Source: Terriglobia bacterium (GTDB lineage Bacteria > Acidobacteriota > Terriglobia > UBA7540). From it: a stretch of DNA of 64,000 nucleotides. The position numbers were made by a program, and so were the translations under genes. Where the stretch lies: NCBI GenBank assembly GCA_035712365.1, contig DASTAW010000040.1:1-64000 (forward strand). Direction: 5' to 3'. The notes beneath the pieces are model-generated. The model saw only the letters and a program-made list of their open reading frames with translations, was not told where the DNA came from and searched no databases. Of the stretch, positions 16,284 to 26,524 are shown in pieces. Within the stretch, counting starts at the first letter, position 1; each line of letters starts with the position of its first letter.

Positions 16284-17732
16284 ATGGAGAAAGAGAACAA
16301 GCCAAATGTCAATCGGCACGGTGTTTCGGGCCGGAGGGGTTTTCTCAAGGCCTCGGTCGCCGGCGCCATGGGAGCGGCCCTTGGCCCAAACGCGGCACGC
16401 TCAAGCTCCCTGCCCGCGACGGCGCGACATCCCAACATCATTTACATCCATTCGCACGATACCGGACGCTTCACCAGCCCTTATGGCCACGCGGTCCCCA
16501 CGCCCAACCTCCAGCGCCTGGCAGAAGAAGGCATTCTTTTCCGGCAGGCGTTTAATGCGGCCCCCACCTGCTCGCCCAGCCGAGCCAGCCTGCTGACGGG
16601 CGAGTGCCCGCACAGCAACGGCATGCTGGGCCTGGCGCACCGCGGTTTCGCAATGACGCCCGAAGGCCGTCAGCATCACATCGTCCACTCTTTGAGGAGC
16701 CAGGCCGGATACTATTCCGCATTGATCGGCCTACAGCACATCGCCCGAGATCCCCGCACAATTGGCTACGACCACGTCGAGGTCGTTCCCGGCAACCGCG
16801 TTGCGCAAGTCACCCCGCGTGCGGTTCGGTTCCTCGAAAGCCAACCCCGGCAGCCCTTTTGGCTGACCGTCGGCTTCTTTGAGACTCACCGTCCCTATCA
16901 CAAGGCCGCGCCCGCCGACGACAGCCGCTATCTTCAGCCGCCCGCGCCCGTTCCGGACGTTCCGGCCAGCCGCGAGGACATGGCCGACTTCCACGCCACC
17001 GTCCGCACGCTCGACTGGGGCGTGGGAGAAGTGCTGGCTGCGCTAGAGAGTGCGGGTCTTGCGGAAAACACGCTGGTGATTTCAACCACCGACCACGGAA
17101 TCGCCTGGCCCATGATGAAATGTAATCTCTACGATGCCGGAATGGGCGTGCATCTGGTGATGCGAGGTCCGGGAGGGTTTACCGGCGGCAAAGTATGCGA
17201 CGCCCTCGTCTCGCAACTGGACATCTATCCCACGCTCTGCGAGCTGCTCGAGATCAAGCCGCCCGACTGGCTTCAGGGGCGTTCCTTTATGCCCGTGCTT
17301 CGCGGCGAGAAAGAGGAAATCAATGAAGCCGTTTTTTCTGAGGTGAACTATCACGCCAGCTACGAACCCAAGCGCGCCGTCCGTACCCAGCGATGGAAAT
17401 ACATTCGCCATTACGATGGCCGCACCCATCCCGTGCTGCCCAATTGCGATGACGGCCTGACCAAAAGTTATTGGCTGAAAAACGGATGGGCCAAACAGGA
17501 AGTAGCCCCGGAAGCTTTATACGACCTCGTCTTCGATCCCAACGAGCGGAGCAATCTGGCGAACGATCCCGCCCACCGCTCCACGCTTGACGAGATGCGC
17601 CAGCGGATGGATACGTGGATGCAGGCAACCAACGATCCCCTGCTGCGCGGCCCCGTCCCGGCTCCCCACGGAGCGCGATACAACGATCCCGATGAAGTTT
17701 CCCCCGGCGACCCTGCAACCACTGCGCCGTGA
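16284..17732 (+). CDS. Tat-exported sulfatase
   Basis: 482 residues from ATG 16284 (AAGGAAGG upstream; the open frame back to 16161 is not needed). A twin-arginine signal, SGRRGFLKASVAGAMGAALG, opens the protein. The sulfatase signature CSPSRASLLTG puts the Cys to be converted to formylglycine at residue 96 and its Arg at 100. Later come SQLDIYPTLCELL and the C-terminal RTQRWKYIRHYDG. The Asp/His pair at the first metal site reads HSHDTGRF rather than the usual DD. It removes sulfate esters from an unknown glycan or aryl substrate; the DUF1080 gene next door supports a glycan. No maturase gene is seen here. Confidence 0.93.
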   Translation: MEKENKPNVNRHGVSGRRGFLKASVAGAMGAALGPNAARSSSLPATARHPNIIYIHSHDTGRFTSPYGHAVPTPNLQRLAEEGILFRQAFNAAPTCSPSRASLLTGECPHSNGMLGLAHRGFAMTPEGRQHHIVHSLRSQAGYYSALIGLQHIARDPRTIGYDHVEVVPGNRVAQVTPRAVRFLESQPRQPFWLTVGFFETHRPYHKAAPADDSRYLQPPAPVPDVPASREDMADFHATVRTLDWGVGEVLAALESAGLAENTLVISTTDHGIAWPMMKCNLYDAGMGVHLVMRGPGGFTGGKVCDALVSQLDIYPTLCELLEIKPPDWLQGRSFMPVLRGEKEEINEAVFSEVNYHASYEPKRAVRTQRWKYIRHYDGRTHPVLPNCDDGLTKSYWLKNGWAKQEVAPEALYDLVFDPNERSNLANDPAHRSTLDEMRQRMDTWMQATNDPLLRGPVPAPHGARYNDPDEVSPGDPATTAP

Positions 17733-17793
17733 TAGGGAGCCACCGCCAAGCTTCGTTCCAGCTTTTGCCCCGAATGCTCAAAGCGCGCGCCAC

Positions 17794-18831
17794 TCAGGGC
17801 AGCAATACCAGCTTGCCGATCACGCCTCCTTTTCCGAGCAACTCATGTGCCTGCCTTGCCTCGGCAAGAGGAAATCGTTGCGCGATGATCGGCTTGACCT
17901 TCTGGTGCTGAAGCAGGTCAAGTAGAGTTGTCAGATCATGTCGAAACAGTTCGGGTTTCAACCGCTTGAGCGTCTGGATACTGTAAGGGACCACCCGTTT
18001 TCCGCCCGGAAGAAGCCAGCCGCCGGCAATGTACAAGCCGAACTTCGCGGTCCCACGAAAACGCTGACGGCGACCAGGATGGCCTGACGTCAAACCCTCC
18101 CCTCGTATCGAGGTAATCAGGCCATAGCCCACCACCCTCCCGCCAGGGCGGAGTGCCTTACGGGATTGCCACAGATGAGGGCCGCCGATGGGATCAAACA
18201 CGGCGTCCACTCCGTCGTTCGTGAGGCGGCGAATCTCTTTCACGAAGTCCTGATGCTGGTAATCAATCGGAATGCCGCCCAGTTCGGAAACGGCTGCGGC
18301 TCCCCGCGATGAACAGGTACCATACATCTCGAGGCCGAGCAGGGCTCCAAGCTGCAAAAGCGCCGTGCCCACCCCGCCAGCCGCGCCGTGGATGAGCGCT
18401 CGCTGGCCCGGCTTCACGCCGGCGGAACGATGCAGCATCTGGTATGCCGTGATGTAGTTCAGGATGAGGCTGACAGCCTCGGCGGCATCCAATCCGGCTG
18501 GCACGGGAACCAGTTCACGTTCCGCCAGGCAGACGAACTCCGCGTAAGCGCCGTGGATTGGCATTGCGGCAACTGTCTGGCCCGGTTCGATTCCGCGTAC
18601 ACCGGCACCGAGGCGATCCACCACCCCAACCAGGTCCCATCCCGGTGTAAAAGGCACTGGAGGCGTTTCGGGATGAACGCCTTCTCGCGCCATGACATCG
18701 GGCAGAGAGACGCCAGCGGCCAGCACTCTCACGCGCACTTCACCGGCCTTCGGCTCGGGCCGCTCTTCTTCAATCACCTGAAGTGTCTCGGGTCCGCCGT
18801 AGCGGGTGACGATGATGCGAGTGTGCCTCAT
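17794..18831 (-). CDS. Medium-chain dehydrogenase/reductase, quinone oxidoreductase-like
   Basis: 345 residues from ATG 18831 (GGGAG 7 bases upstream), starting MRHTRIIVTRYGGPETLQV. GroES-like domain, then Rossmann nucleotide loop ALIHGAAGGVGTALLQLGAL; no structural or catalytic zinc Cys cluster is visible, as in zeta-crystallin/quinone reductases (NADPH-dependent). VFDPIGGPHLWQSRKALRPG and GRVVGYG are typical. The C-terminal AEARQAHELLGKGGVIGKLVL completes the domain. Substrate unknown. Convergent with the sulfatase gene. Confidence 0.9.
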   Translation of the reverse strand: MRHTRIIVTRYGGPETLQVIEEERPEPKAGEVRVRVLAAGVSLPDVMAREGVHPETPPVPFTPGWDLVGVVDRLGAGVRGIEPGQTVAAMPIHGAYAEFVCLAERELVPVPAGLDAAEAVSLILNYITAYQMLHRSAGVKPGQRALIHGAAGGVGTALLQLGALLGLEMYGTCSSRGAAAVSELGGIPIDYQHQDFVKEIRRLTNDGVDAVFDPIGGPHLWQSRKALRPGGRVVGYGLITSIRGEGLTSGHPGRRQRFRGTAKFGLYIAGGWLLPGGKRVVPYSIQTLKRLKPELFRHDLTTLLDLLQHQKVKPIIAQRFPLAEARQAHELLGKGGVIGKLVLLP

Positions 18832-19227
18832 TGAATTCTCCCACTCTCCGGCGCTCCAGCTTGCGCGACATAAGTGGTGTTTGCCAGAATCCAGACCACT
18901 CGCAACCACTGAAAACCGGCGCGCAAAGCTTGATTAACCTGATTTAAAAAGGCTGATTCTCGCTCTTACTCAACTGATTGCTCCATTTCGAACGCTAAAT
19001 TGACGCTCAAACCGGCATGAGTATAGGCGTTTAGTGGCAGTATACGGCGAGGTCCGCAATTTTTGAAGTGGGTATACAGGTCAAGCCCCAGACCGCATCA
19101 AGGTTGAGCAGCGTCCTCCGGTGTTGACACCATACCTGCCATTGGGCAACTCTAGTGCGTCGGGCCGACTCACGAACCCGAACGGGCAGCCCCAGCAGCA
19201 AGGCCACGGGAACAAACATCAGGGCGA
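18832..19227. other. 396-bp divergent intergenic region
   Basis: It lies between the MDR gene (minus) and folP (plus), so it should hold both promoters. I see no RNA gene, hairpin or repeat in it and cannot place a promoter with confidence. Confidence 0.4.
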
Positions 19228-20175
19228 ATGAAGATGCGACCGCATTTCGAAATCAGCGTGATGGGCCGCAGGGTTCAACTGGGCGCGCGGACGCTCATCA
19301 TGGGCGTGCTGAACGTTACACCGGACTCTTTCTCCGACGGCGGCCTCTATCTTGACCCTGCTTCGGCCATTCGTCGCGGAGTGGAGATGGCGCGCCAGGG
19401 CGCCGACTGGATTGACGTGGGCGGCGAATCAACGCGCCCAGGCTCGCGCCCGGTTTCCGCTGAAGAGGAATGCGCGCGCGTGCTTCCAGTGATCAGGGGT
19501 ATTCGCCGAAAGCTGCCCGCAGTGCCGATTTCGATTGATACCACCAAGGCGCTGGTGGCCGAGCAGGCCGTCGAAGCAGGCGCCGCGGTCCTGAACGACA
19601 TCAGCGGCATGCGCTTTGATCCGCGCATTGCGGAGGTGGCCCGCGCAACCGGAGCGCCGCTGGTCCTGATGCACATTCGCGGACGGCCCTTTGAGATGCA
19701 GCAGAGGCCGTTTGCAAAGTCCATCTGGCGCTCGCTTGAAGAGGGCCTGGCGCGCTCGATTGAACGCGCGCTGGCGAAAGGGGTTCGACGCCGGCAACTG
19801 ATTCTCGACCCCGGCCTGGGCTTCGGAAAAACACGGGCGCAGAACTTTGAAATCATGGCCCATCTTGATCGCCTGCAGCGCTTCAAACTGCCCATCCTGG
19901 TGGGAAGTTCGCGAAAGTCGTTCATTCGGGCCATCGTCAACGGCGAAGGGCTTGTGCCGCATCGCGCTGCAAAAATCCGCAGGGTGCGGGCTCCAGGCCT
20001 CGCCGCCGACGAAGTGGCCTCTTCCCTGCCCTTTGGGGATGCGGCGGCGGTGGCCGTCGCCATTCTTAACGGTGCGCACATTGTGCGTGTGCACGATGTG
20101 GGCGAGATCGTTCCAGCAGTCCGCATCGCGGACGCGGTGGCCGAGGCGGGCGGCCGTGGTATTCGAGGGAGTTGA
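19228..20175 (+). CDS. folP: Dihydropteroate synthase
   Basis: Joins 6-hydroxymethyl-dihydropterin pyrophosphate to p-aminobenzoate in folate synthesis (EC 2.5.1.15), the target of sulfonamides. 315 residues. MGVLNVTPDSFSDGG is the pABA-loop signature; DWIDVGGESTRPGS, VPISIDTTKALV, LNDISGM, ILDPGLGFGKTRAQN and LVGSSRKSFI follow in order; HDVGE comes near the end. There is an insertion (about residues 232-255) rich in Arg between SSRKSF and the last strand. Monocistronic. Confidence 0.95.
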   Translation: MKMRPHFEISVMGRRVQLGARTLIMGVLNVTPDSFSDGGLYLDPASAIRRGVEMARQGADWIDVGGESTRPGSRPVSAEEECARVLPVIRGIRRKLPAVPISIDTTKALVAEQAVEAGAAVLNDISGMRFDPRIAEVARATGAPLVLMHIRGRPFEMQQRPFAKSIWRSLEEGLARSIERALAKGVRRRQLILDPGLGFGKTRAQNFEIMAHLDRLQRFKLPILVGSSRKSFIRAIVNGEGLVPHRAAKIRRVRAPGLAADEVASSLPFGDAAAVAVAILNGAHIVRVHDVGEIVPAVRIADAVAEAGGRGIRGS

Positions 20176-20257
20176 TAACTGCTGCCAAGGAGTGCGTGCT
20201 GGCCGCTGTTGGGCCGGCGCGTGACGGGCGTGCGATATGCAGTCGAAAAAAAAGTTG

Positions 20258-21721
20258 TCAGTGTCCGGGCGATGGAGGCGGTTCTATGCCGAAGGGTTCG
20301 CGCAGGCCCGTTTCAACGGCGCGCATCGCTTCCGGATACTGCCCGGCGGTAAGAGATGCAGCGCGGTACTGGGCAAGGGCCTGGTTGCGGCTGCCGCTGA
20401 TATCGTCCAGACGCCCAAGGTAAATGTGGCACCAGGTCACAATGCGAAGGTCGGAGGCAGCGGCGAGGGTATCTTCAAAGTATTTCCGGGCCAGGTCCGG
20501 CTTGCGAGTGTTGCTCGCCACCACGGCCATGCCAAACAGGGCGCGCTCGCTCTTCGCGTCCTTGCTGAGCACCTGTTCGAAGGCCGCTTTTGCGCCCTCG
20601 TAGTTGCCGGAATAAATGTTGTTGTCGCCTTCATCCAGCAGCCGCTCGGTCTCTGTACGTGCGGCAGCCGCGGCGGTCTGTTTGGGAGCTTCCGTAAACT
20701 TCACTTTGCCCAGCCGGATCCCTTCCTCGGCAGGATTGATGCCCTTGACCATCTGCGGATAGTAGTTGCTCATCGAGGCGTCCTGCTTTTCAAACTGCTG
20801 CAGGGCGTCATAAAAATAAGGCACGAGGATAAGCCCCGAGGCGGTCAATTGTTCAATCTGCTTGTTTGCATCCGGCGCAGGCATTTTGTCCATCCGCAAC
20901 TCGACGGCCCGAATGAGGCATTCGGTCACCAGCAGCGCAAAGTCCGACTTGAAATCACTTCCCAGCGCCGGCGCTTTCCTTGCCACCGCTTCGAGCGCCG
21001 AGGCGTGCTGAATTTCGGGACCGTACTTCACCGCCAGCGGATCAAGGAGGAAGTGAAGATATTGATGGCGGATATCGTGGATCCTGAGCCTTTCGGACGG
21101 CGTGATCACCAGGTAATAGTTCGAGCCATAGATGCGGGCCTGCACCTGGTTTGGCGCTCCAAGAATGTCCAGATAGATGATGTAGGTCCGGCCGAGGTAA
21201 GATCCCGAGGGAAAACGGAGATAGGCGTCGGTCAGCTCGATCCTCCGGCGGACCGGCGAGCTGTAGCGTTCGACGGCAGAATCAAAATCGATCTTGGCCC
21301 GGGCCCACAGATTAGCCAGTTCCGCCTGCTTGTAAAACTGCTTGAGCAACGGAACCAGATCCGCTACGTTTTTGGCGTCCGGCGGAAGATCAGCCGCAGC
21401 TACAGTCAGTTTGAAATCCGGAGGAGGTCCCAGCAGGAGGGCAAGGGAAATATATTGCCCCAGGTTTCTTCCCGGATCGCCGACAACCTTGTGGGCTTCA
21501 TAAAACGTGCGGATGTCCGCGATGACGGGAACCTGTTTCCCGGCAAGGTATGCCCGCACGGAATTGCCTGCCGCGTTTCCCGTGCCCACACCGTAACCTG
21601 CGGCGTTGAGCGCTGCAAGCGTGCAGAAAAGCTGTTCGCTCGATTCAATAAGGACATTTCCCTGCTGGGCCCGGGAAGATACTGGCAAGAGCAGCAAAAG
21701 GATTGCCAGAGGGGCTACCAT
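20258..21721 (-). CDS. Exported TPR protein with a degenerate HQxxH zincin-like motif
   Basis: 487 residues from ATG 21721, which gives a good signal peptide (MVAPLAILLLLLPVSSRAQ). A TTG start at 21811 would bury it. The N-terminal two thirds include HDIRHQYLHFLLDP (HQYLH at residues 219-223), then ALLVTECLIRAVE with Glu 267. This resembles a gluzincin HExxH plus third ligand, but with Gln for the catalytic Glu. The C-terminal part has about three TPR-type helical repeats (ERLLDEGDNNIYSGNYEGAK, AFEQVL; later ARKYFEDTL and QALAQYRAAS). It closes an operon led by an ECF sigma factor and an anti-sigma-like gene, 95 bp after the latter. Confidence 0.75.
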   Translation of the reverse strand: MVAPLAILLLLLPVSSRAQQGNVLIESSEQLFCTLAALNAAGYGVGTGNAAGNSVRAYLAGKQVPVIADIRTFYEAHKVVGDPGRNLGQYISLALLLGPPPDFKLTVAAADLPPDAKNVADLVPLLKQFYKQAELANLWARAKIDFDSAVERYSSPVRRRIELTDAYLRFPSGSYLGRTYIIYLDILGAPNQVQARIYGSNYYLVITPSERLRIHDIRHQYLHFLLDPLAVKYGPEIQHASALEAVARKAPALGSDFKSDFALLVTECLIRAVELRMDKMPAPDANKQIEQLTASGLILVPYFYDALQQFEKQDASMSNYYPQMVKGINPAEEGIRLGKVKFTEAPKQTAAAAARTETERLLDEGDNNIYSGNYEGAKAAFEQVLSKDAKSERALFGMAVVASNTRKPDLARKYFEDTLAAASDLRIVTWCHIYLGRLDDISGSRNQALAQYRAASLTAGQYPEAMRAVETGLREPFGIEPPPSPGH

Positions 21722-21816
21722 TCGGATGGCACGGGTAGAATGCTTTCCCTGCCTTTGTACTTTTGGCGTGCCCAGAATATCTGGCAGGGGACTCGAGCAT
21801 CTCAGATGCAAGCGCC

Positions 21817-22464
21817 CTAACCTCGCACCGTGATAGTTCGAAAGGAGAGGACCACCTGGCCACTGGTAGGCTGGCCGAAGGAGGTGGCAGGTTGGAAAAG
21901 GCTGTAATACATCATCTGGTCAAGCCGCTGAATCACTCCGGGGGTCTGCTGGCCGGAGATGATTTTGTAATTTGTAACCCGGCCCTGGGCGTTGACATAC
22001 GTCACCAGGACCAGCGGCTGCGCCCCCGCGTCCAGGTCGACTGGCGGCAGCACCTGAACGCGAGGCGGCGTTACAAAGGGGATGTCAGGCACGCTGCTTG
22101 CCTGGGGCGCTTCCGAGCCGAGCATCAGAGCGATGCAAATCAGGGCCAGCACGGATCCCGCCACCGAAGGGAATAAAACGGGCCGAAAAATATTCTCAAG
22201 GTGCACTCGAACGCGCTGGAAAACGTTGCGGTGCAATTCCTGTGACACCTTTACTCGCAGGCGCAGGGCCAGATCGGGCGAAACCTGCTGACGGGACAAG
22301 CATTGCAACTCCGTCTGGAGGGCCTCGTACCGCTCCAGTTCCGATGTGCAGGGAACACAGTGCGAAAGATGGTAGCGGATCGAGTGGATGGCTTCCGCCG
22401 CGCACACCCCGTCAATGTACTCTGAAAAATGGTCGCGAATTTCCGAGCAAGTTTCGAAGATCAT
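21817..22464 (-). CDS. Zinc-finger anti-sigma-like membrane protein with TonB-like C-terminus
   Basis: 215 residues. The N-terminal zf-HC2 domain has HLSHCVPC (HxxxCxxC) in the first 40 residues. One transmembrane helix at about residues 95-120 (VAGSVLALICIALMLG). The outer part has VLPPVDLDAGAQPLVLVTYV and GRVTNYKIISG, similar to a TonB C-terminal beta domain. Its start overlaps the sigma gene stop by 4 bp, a standard sigma/anti-sigma coupling. Inferred role: it holds the ECF sigma factor at the membrane. Confidence 0.85.
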   Translation of the reverse strand: MIFETCSEIRDHFSEYIDGVCAAEAIHSIRYHLSHCVPCTSELERYEALQTELQCLSRQQVSPDLALRLRVKVSQELHRNVFQRVRVHLENIFRPVLFPSVAGSVLALICIALMLGSEAPQASSVPDIPFVTPPRVQVLPPVDLDAGAQPLVLVTYVNAQGRVTNYKIISGQQTPGVIQRLDQMMYYSLFQPATSFGQPTSGQVVLSFRTITVRG

Positions 22465-23096
22465 ATGGACCTGCTCAATCGGGCGGCAAGTCTGCGCTTC
22501 AGTGTCTCCCGCCCCCGTCGTAAACGGGACTTGACGGTCCCTTCGGCAACCCCAAGTACCTCCGCAATTTCATCGTAGCTGAGCCCTTCAATTTCTCGCA
22601 GCACCACAACCGCACGGTAAGGTTCGGCGAGGTCCGCCAGAGCGCGTTTGACCTCTGCCTGGCACTCTGCCTTTTCGTATACGCTGTAGGGCGTCTCGCG
22701 CCCACCCCTGTATATCGGCGACTTCACGCTCAGATGTAAGGTGTCGTCGTCCATGGAGAAAGGCTCGTGGAGCAGGCGCCGGCGCCAGCTACGGCGATGG
22801 TTCGACGCCTCGTGCACGGCAATGCGGTAAATCCAGGTTTTCAGGCTGCTTCTGCCGTTGAACTGCCGGATGCCCCGGAGAATTTTAAGGAGAACGTTCT
22901 GGAGAACATCGGCGGCTTCACCCTGCTCAGCCACCATGTGGGATATCAAGTTAAACAAAGGGTTCTGATAAATAGCCAGGAGGTAGGCAAACGCCTCCTC
23001 AGAACCCGCCTTCAACTCCGCGACGAGCGCGGCTTCGTCACTGATAACGGGAGCCGTCTGGTCGATTGCTACGCCAATGGAGCGTATCGTATCCAC
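22461..23096 (-). CDS. rpoE: ECF-family RNA polymerase sigma factor
   Basis: 211 residues. Region 2: EEAFAYLLAIYQNPLFNLI, VLQNVLLKILRGIRQFNGRS, LKTWIYRIA. Region 4: LADLAEPYRAVVVLREIEGL, SYDEIAEVLGVAEGTVKSRL, RRGRETLKRRL. The start is GTG at 23096 with no ribosome site. A possible promoter on the minus strand (TTGCTC at 23134-23129, 17 bases, TATCTT at 23111-23106) would begin transcription only a few bases upstream, so the message may be leaderless. First gene of the sigma, anti-sigma, TPR operon. Target genes unknown. Confidence 0.93.
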   Translation of the reverse strand: MDTIRSIGVAIDQTAPVISDEAALVAELKAGSEEAFAYLLAIYQNPLFNLISHMVAEQGEAADVLQNVLLKILRGIRQFNGRSSLKTWIYRIAVHEASNHRRSWRRRLLHEPFSMDDDTLHLSVKSPIYRGGRETPYSVYEKAECQAEVKRALADLAEPYRAVVVLREIEGLSYDEIAEVLGVAEGTVKSRLRRGRETLKRRLAARLSRSI

Positions 23097-23274
23097 TACA
23101 ACCCCAAGATAGCAGTTTCAAACCGCCAGAGCAAGGCGAACCCGAATTTCTTTCAAGCGGCGTTCCCCTTCGCGGGCAATGACCAGAATCGGGGGGCAAA
23201 GCGGCAGCGTGGGGTCAGGACTCCCGGACCTGCACAAAAGAGATTCCGTAACCAGGCCGGGCTTGCGGGCGCCG

Positions 23275-23529
23275 TCACTCTACGGCGATTTCGAGTTCGC
23301 GCCTCAGCGAAGAAGGGTCAAATGGGGAACAGTTAAAGATGCGCCCCTCCATTTCAAAAGTAGGTACCTGCCGCCTGCCGCCGTTGACGCTCATGATGAA
23401 CTTGGCGGCATCGGGAACTTCCTCGATATTAATCTCTTCGAATTCCAGGCCGTGCCGCTTGAGAAACTGCTTGGCACGCCAGCAGTCAGGACACCATCGG
23501 GTTGTGTACATCCGGATTTTTCGAGCCAT
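23275..23529 (-). CDS. Glutaredoxin-like protein
   Basis: 84-residue thioredoxin-fold protein: MYTTRWCPDCWRAKQFL carries a CPDC redox motif (residues 13-16), GLEFEEINIEE follows, then the cis-Pro segment RRQVPTFEM (usually VPTV/VPxF). Length fits a monothiol/dithiol glutaredoxin or NrdH-like carrier. Likely reduces protein disulfides. It sits alone between the sigma operon and atpC on the same strand; 133 bp separate it from atpC. Confidence 0.9.
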   Translation of the reverse strand: MARKIRMYTTRWCPDCWRAKQFLKRHGLEFEEINIEEVPDAAKFIMSVNGGRRQVPTFEMEGRIFNCSPFDPSSLRRELEIAVE

Positions 23530-23662
23530 ATTCTTTCAGCCGAAGGAAGCGCGGCAACGCCGGCCACGCCGCTGATTCAGACTCTCTCGATCCGCCTCGC
23601 AGGCTGAAGCAAAGTGGCTGCCAGCTTAGCGGCATGAATCGAAAGGGAAAGGTGGCAAGAGA

Positions 23663-24088
23663 TCAGCCCCGTGCGTGGTGGGCGGTCTCGAGGCGGGAGA
23701 TGGCCCGGCGCAGATCGTCGCGGGCCCTCTCGATTTCAGGGTCGGACCCGGTATGCGACTTCAGATACTCTTCGACGCTCTGCCGCTTGGATTCAGCCCG
23801 CCGAACATCAATATCCTCTGCGCGCTCCGCCAGCTCTGCCAGAACGATCACGCGCTCCGGCAGGACCTCGGCAAAGCCCCAGTGAACGGCCACGTAGTAT
23901 TTTTTTCCGTTCTGCTGGTACTCGAGCGTCCCATTCCGAAGTTCCGTCAGGAGCGGAGCGTGGCCCGGAAGGACCCCGAGATAACCCTCTTTTCCCGGAA
24001 TCGAAACTGCTTCCACTTCGGCATCCGCAATCTGGCGGTCCGGAGTGACAATCTGCAACTGGATGTGCATCGGAAGGAAATCTGCCAT
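23663..24088 (-). CDS. atpC: ATP synthase epsilon subunit
   Basis: 141 residues. N-terminal beta sandwich: IQLQIVTPDRQIADAEVEAV, SIPGKEGYLGVLPGHAPLLT; then C-terminal helices DIDVRRAESKRQSVEEYLKS and a second helix that carries the regulatory arm. Part of the F1 central stalk; couples rotation and inhibits hydrolysis. Last gene of the atp cluster, 45 bp after atpD. Confidence 0.95.
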   Translation of the reverse strand: MADFLPMHIQLQIVTPDRQIADAEVEAVSIPGKEGYLGVLPGHAPLLTELRNGTLEYQQNGKKYYVAVHWGFAEVLPERVIVLAELAERAEDIDVRRAESKRQSVEEYLKSHTGSDPEIERARDDLRRAISRLETAHHARG

Positions 24089-24133
24089 AACAGGTAGCCG
24101 CGGAGAACCCGGCCTCAGGAGCGAGGTTCGCTC

Positions 24134-25612
<1,479 letters not shown>

Positions 25613-25645
25613 TCAATTCACCGTTCGACAGGTTGCGCCCGTGTC

Positions 25646-26506
25646 TTAATACTCCAACGCCTGCGCCCCGCTCACGACCTCAATGATCTCCTTGGTAATA
25701 CCGGCCTGGCGCAAGCGGTTCAGTTTCAGCCGGAGCGATTCGATCAGATCGTCCGCATTGTTGGTGGCGGCATCCATCGCCGTCATTCGCGCCGCATTCT
25801 CGGCCGCCTGGGATTCCAGCAAGGCCCTGAACACCTGGACCTCAACATAGCGCGGCAGGAGCGCATTCAAGATTTCGGCCGGCGGCTGCTCATAGATGTA
25901 GTCCGCGTAATATTCACCCTGAGTCGCAACGAGCGGTTCGATGGGAAGAAAGCGTTCAACCTTTACGTTCTGGACCATGGTGGATTTGAATTCGTTGTAG
26001 ACAAGGTCAACCGCGTCAACCTGCTCGCTGGTGTAAAGCTCGATGATCTTGTCCGCAAGCTCTTTGGCGTGAGAGAACTCGAGCTGCCGGAAAATGTTGA
26101 CATACTCCGCCACGATAGTGACCGGCCGTTTGCGGAAATGGTCACGACCCTTGCGCCCAACGGCCACCAGCGACACCTTATCCGGCCCGAGTTCGTGGGC
26201 GTGAATCTGGGAGGCGCGAATGACGTTGGCGTTAAAGGCGCCGCACAATCCGCGGTCAGCCGTTACAACAACCAGGAGGACCTTCCGCTCAGGTCTGCGC
26301 GCCAGCAGAGGGTGCCGCCGTTCGTCCAGCCGGGCGGCCACGCTTTCCAGCATTGCCGTCATCTGCCGGGCGTATGGGCGTGCGTTAAAGATGCGCTCTT
26401 GCGACCGGCGCAGCCTCGATGCCGCCACAACCTTCATGGCCCGCGTAATCTGCTTTGTGTTTCGAACCGAGCCGATGCGGCGGCGGATGTCTCGTAGGGT
26501 TGCCAA
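25646..26506 (-). CDS. atpG: ATP synthase gamma subunit
   Basis: 286 residues; the rotor shaft of F1. N-terminal coiled coil MATLRDIRRRIGSVRNTKQI and TRAMKVVAASRLRR; ITADRGLCGAFN-type segment reads VVTADRGLCGAFNANVI; C-terminal NADDLIESLRLKLNRLRQA and ITKEIIEVVSGAQAL. Lies 18 bp after atpA. Confidence 0.97.
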   Translation of the reverse strand: MATLRDIRRRIGSVRNTKQITRAMKVVAASRLRRSQERIFNARPYARQMTAMLESVAARLDERRHPLLARRPERKVLLVVVTADRGLCGAFNANVIRASQIHAHELGPDKVSLVAVGRKGRDHFRKRPVTIVAEYVNIFRQLEFSHAKELADKIIELYTSEQVDAVDLVYNEFKSTMVQNVKVERFLPIEPLVATQGEYYADYIYEQPPAEILNALLPRYVEVQVFRALLESQAAENAARMTAMDAATNNADDLIESLRLKLNRLRQAGITKEIIEVVSGAQALEY

Positions 26507-26524
26507 TTGCCTTTTGCCTCACAA

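Noticed and set aside
20237-21820. A 527-codon open frame opposite the TPR protein gene
   Set aside because: No family-like motifs; the minus-strand frame has a signal peptide and operon context.
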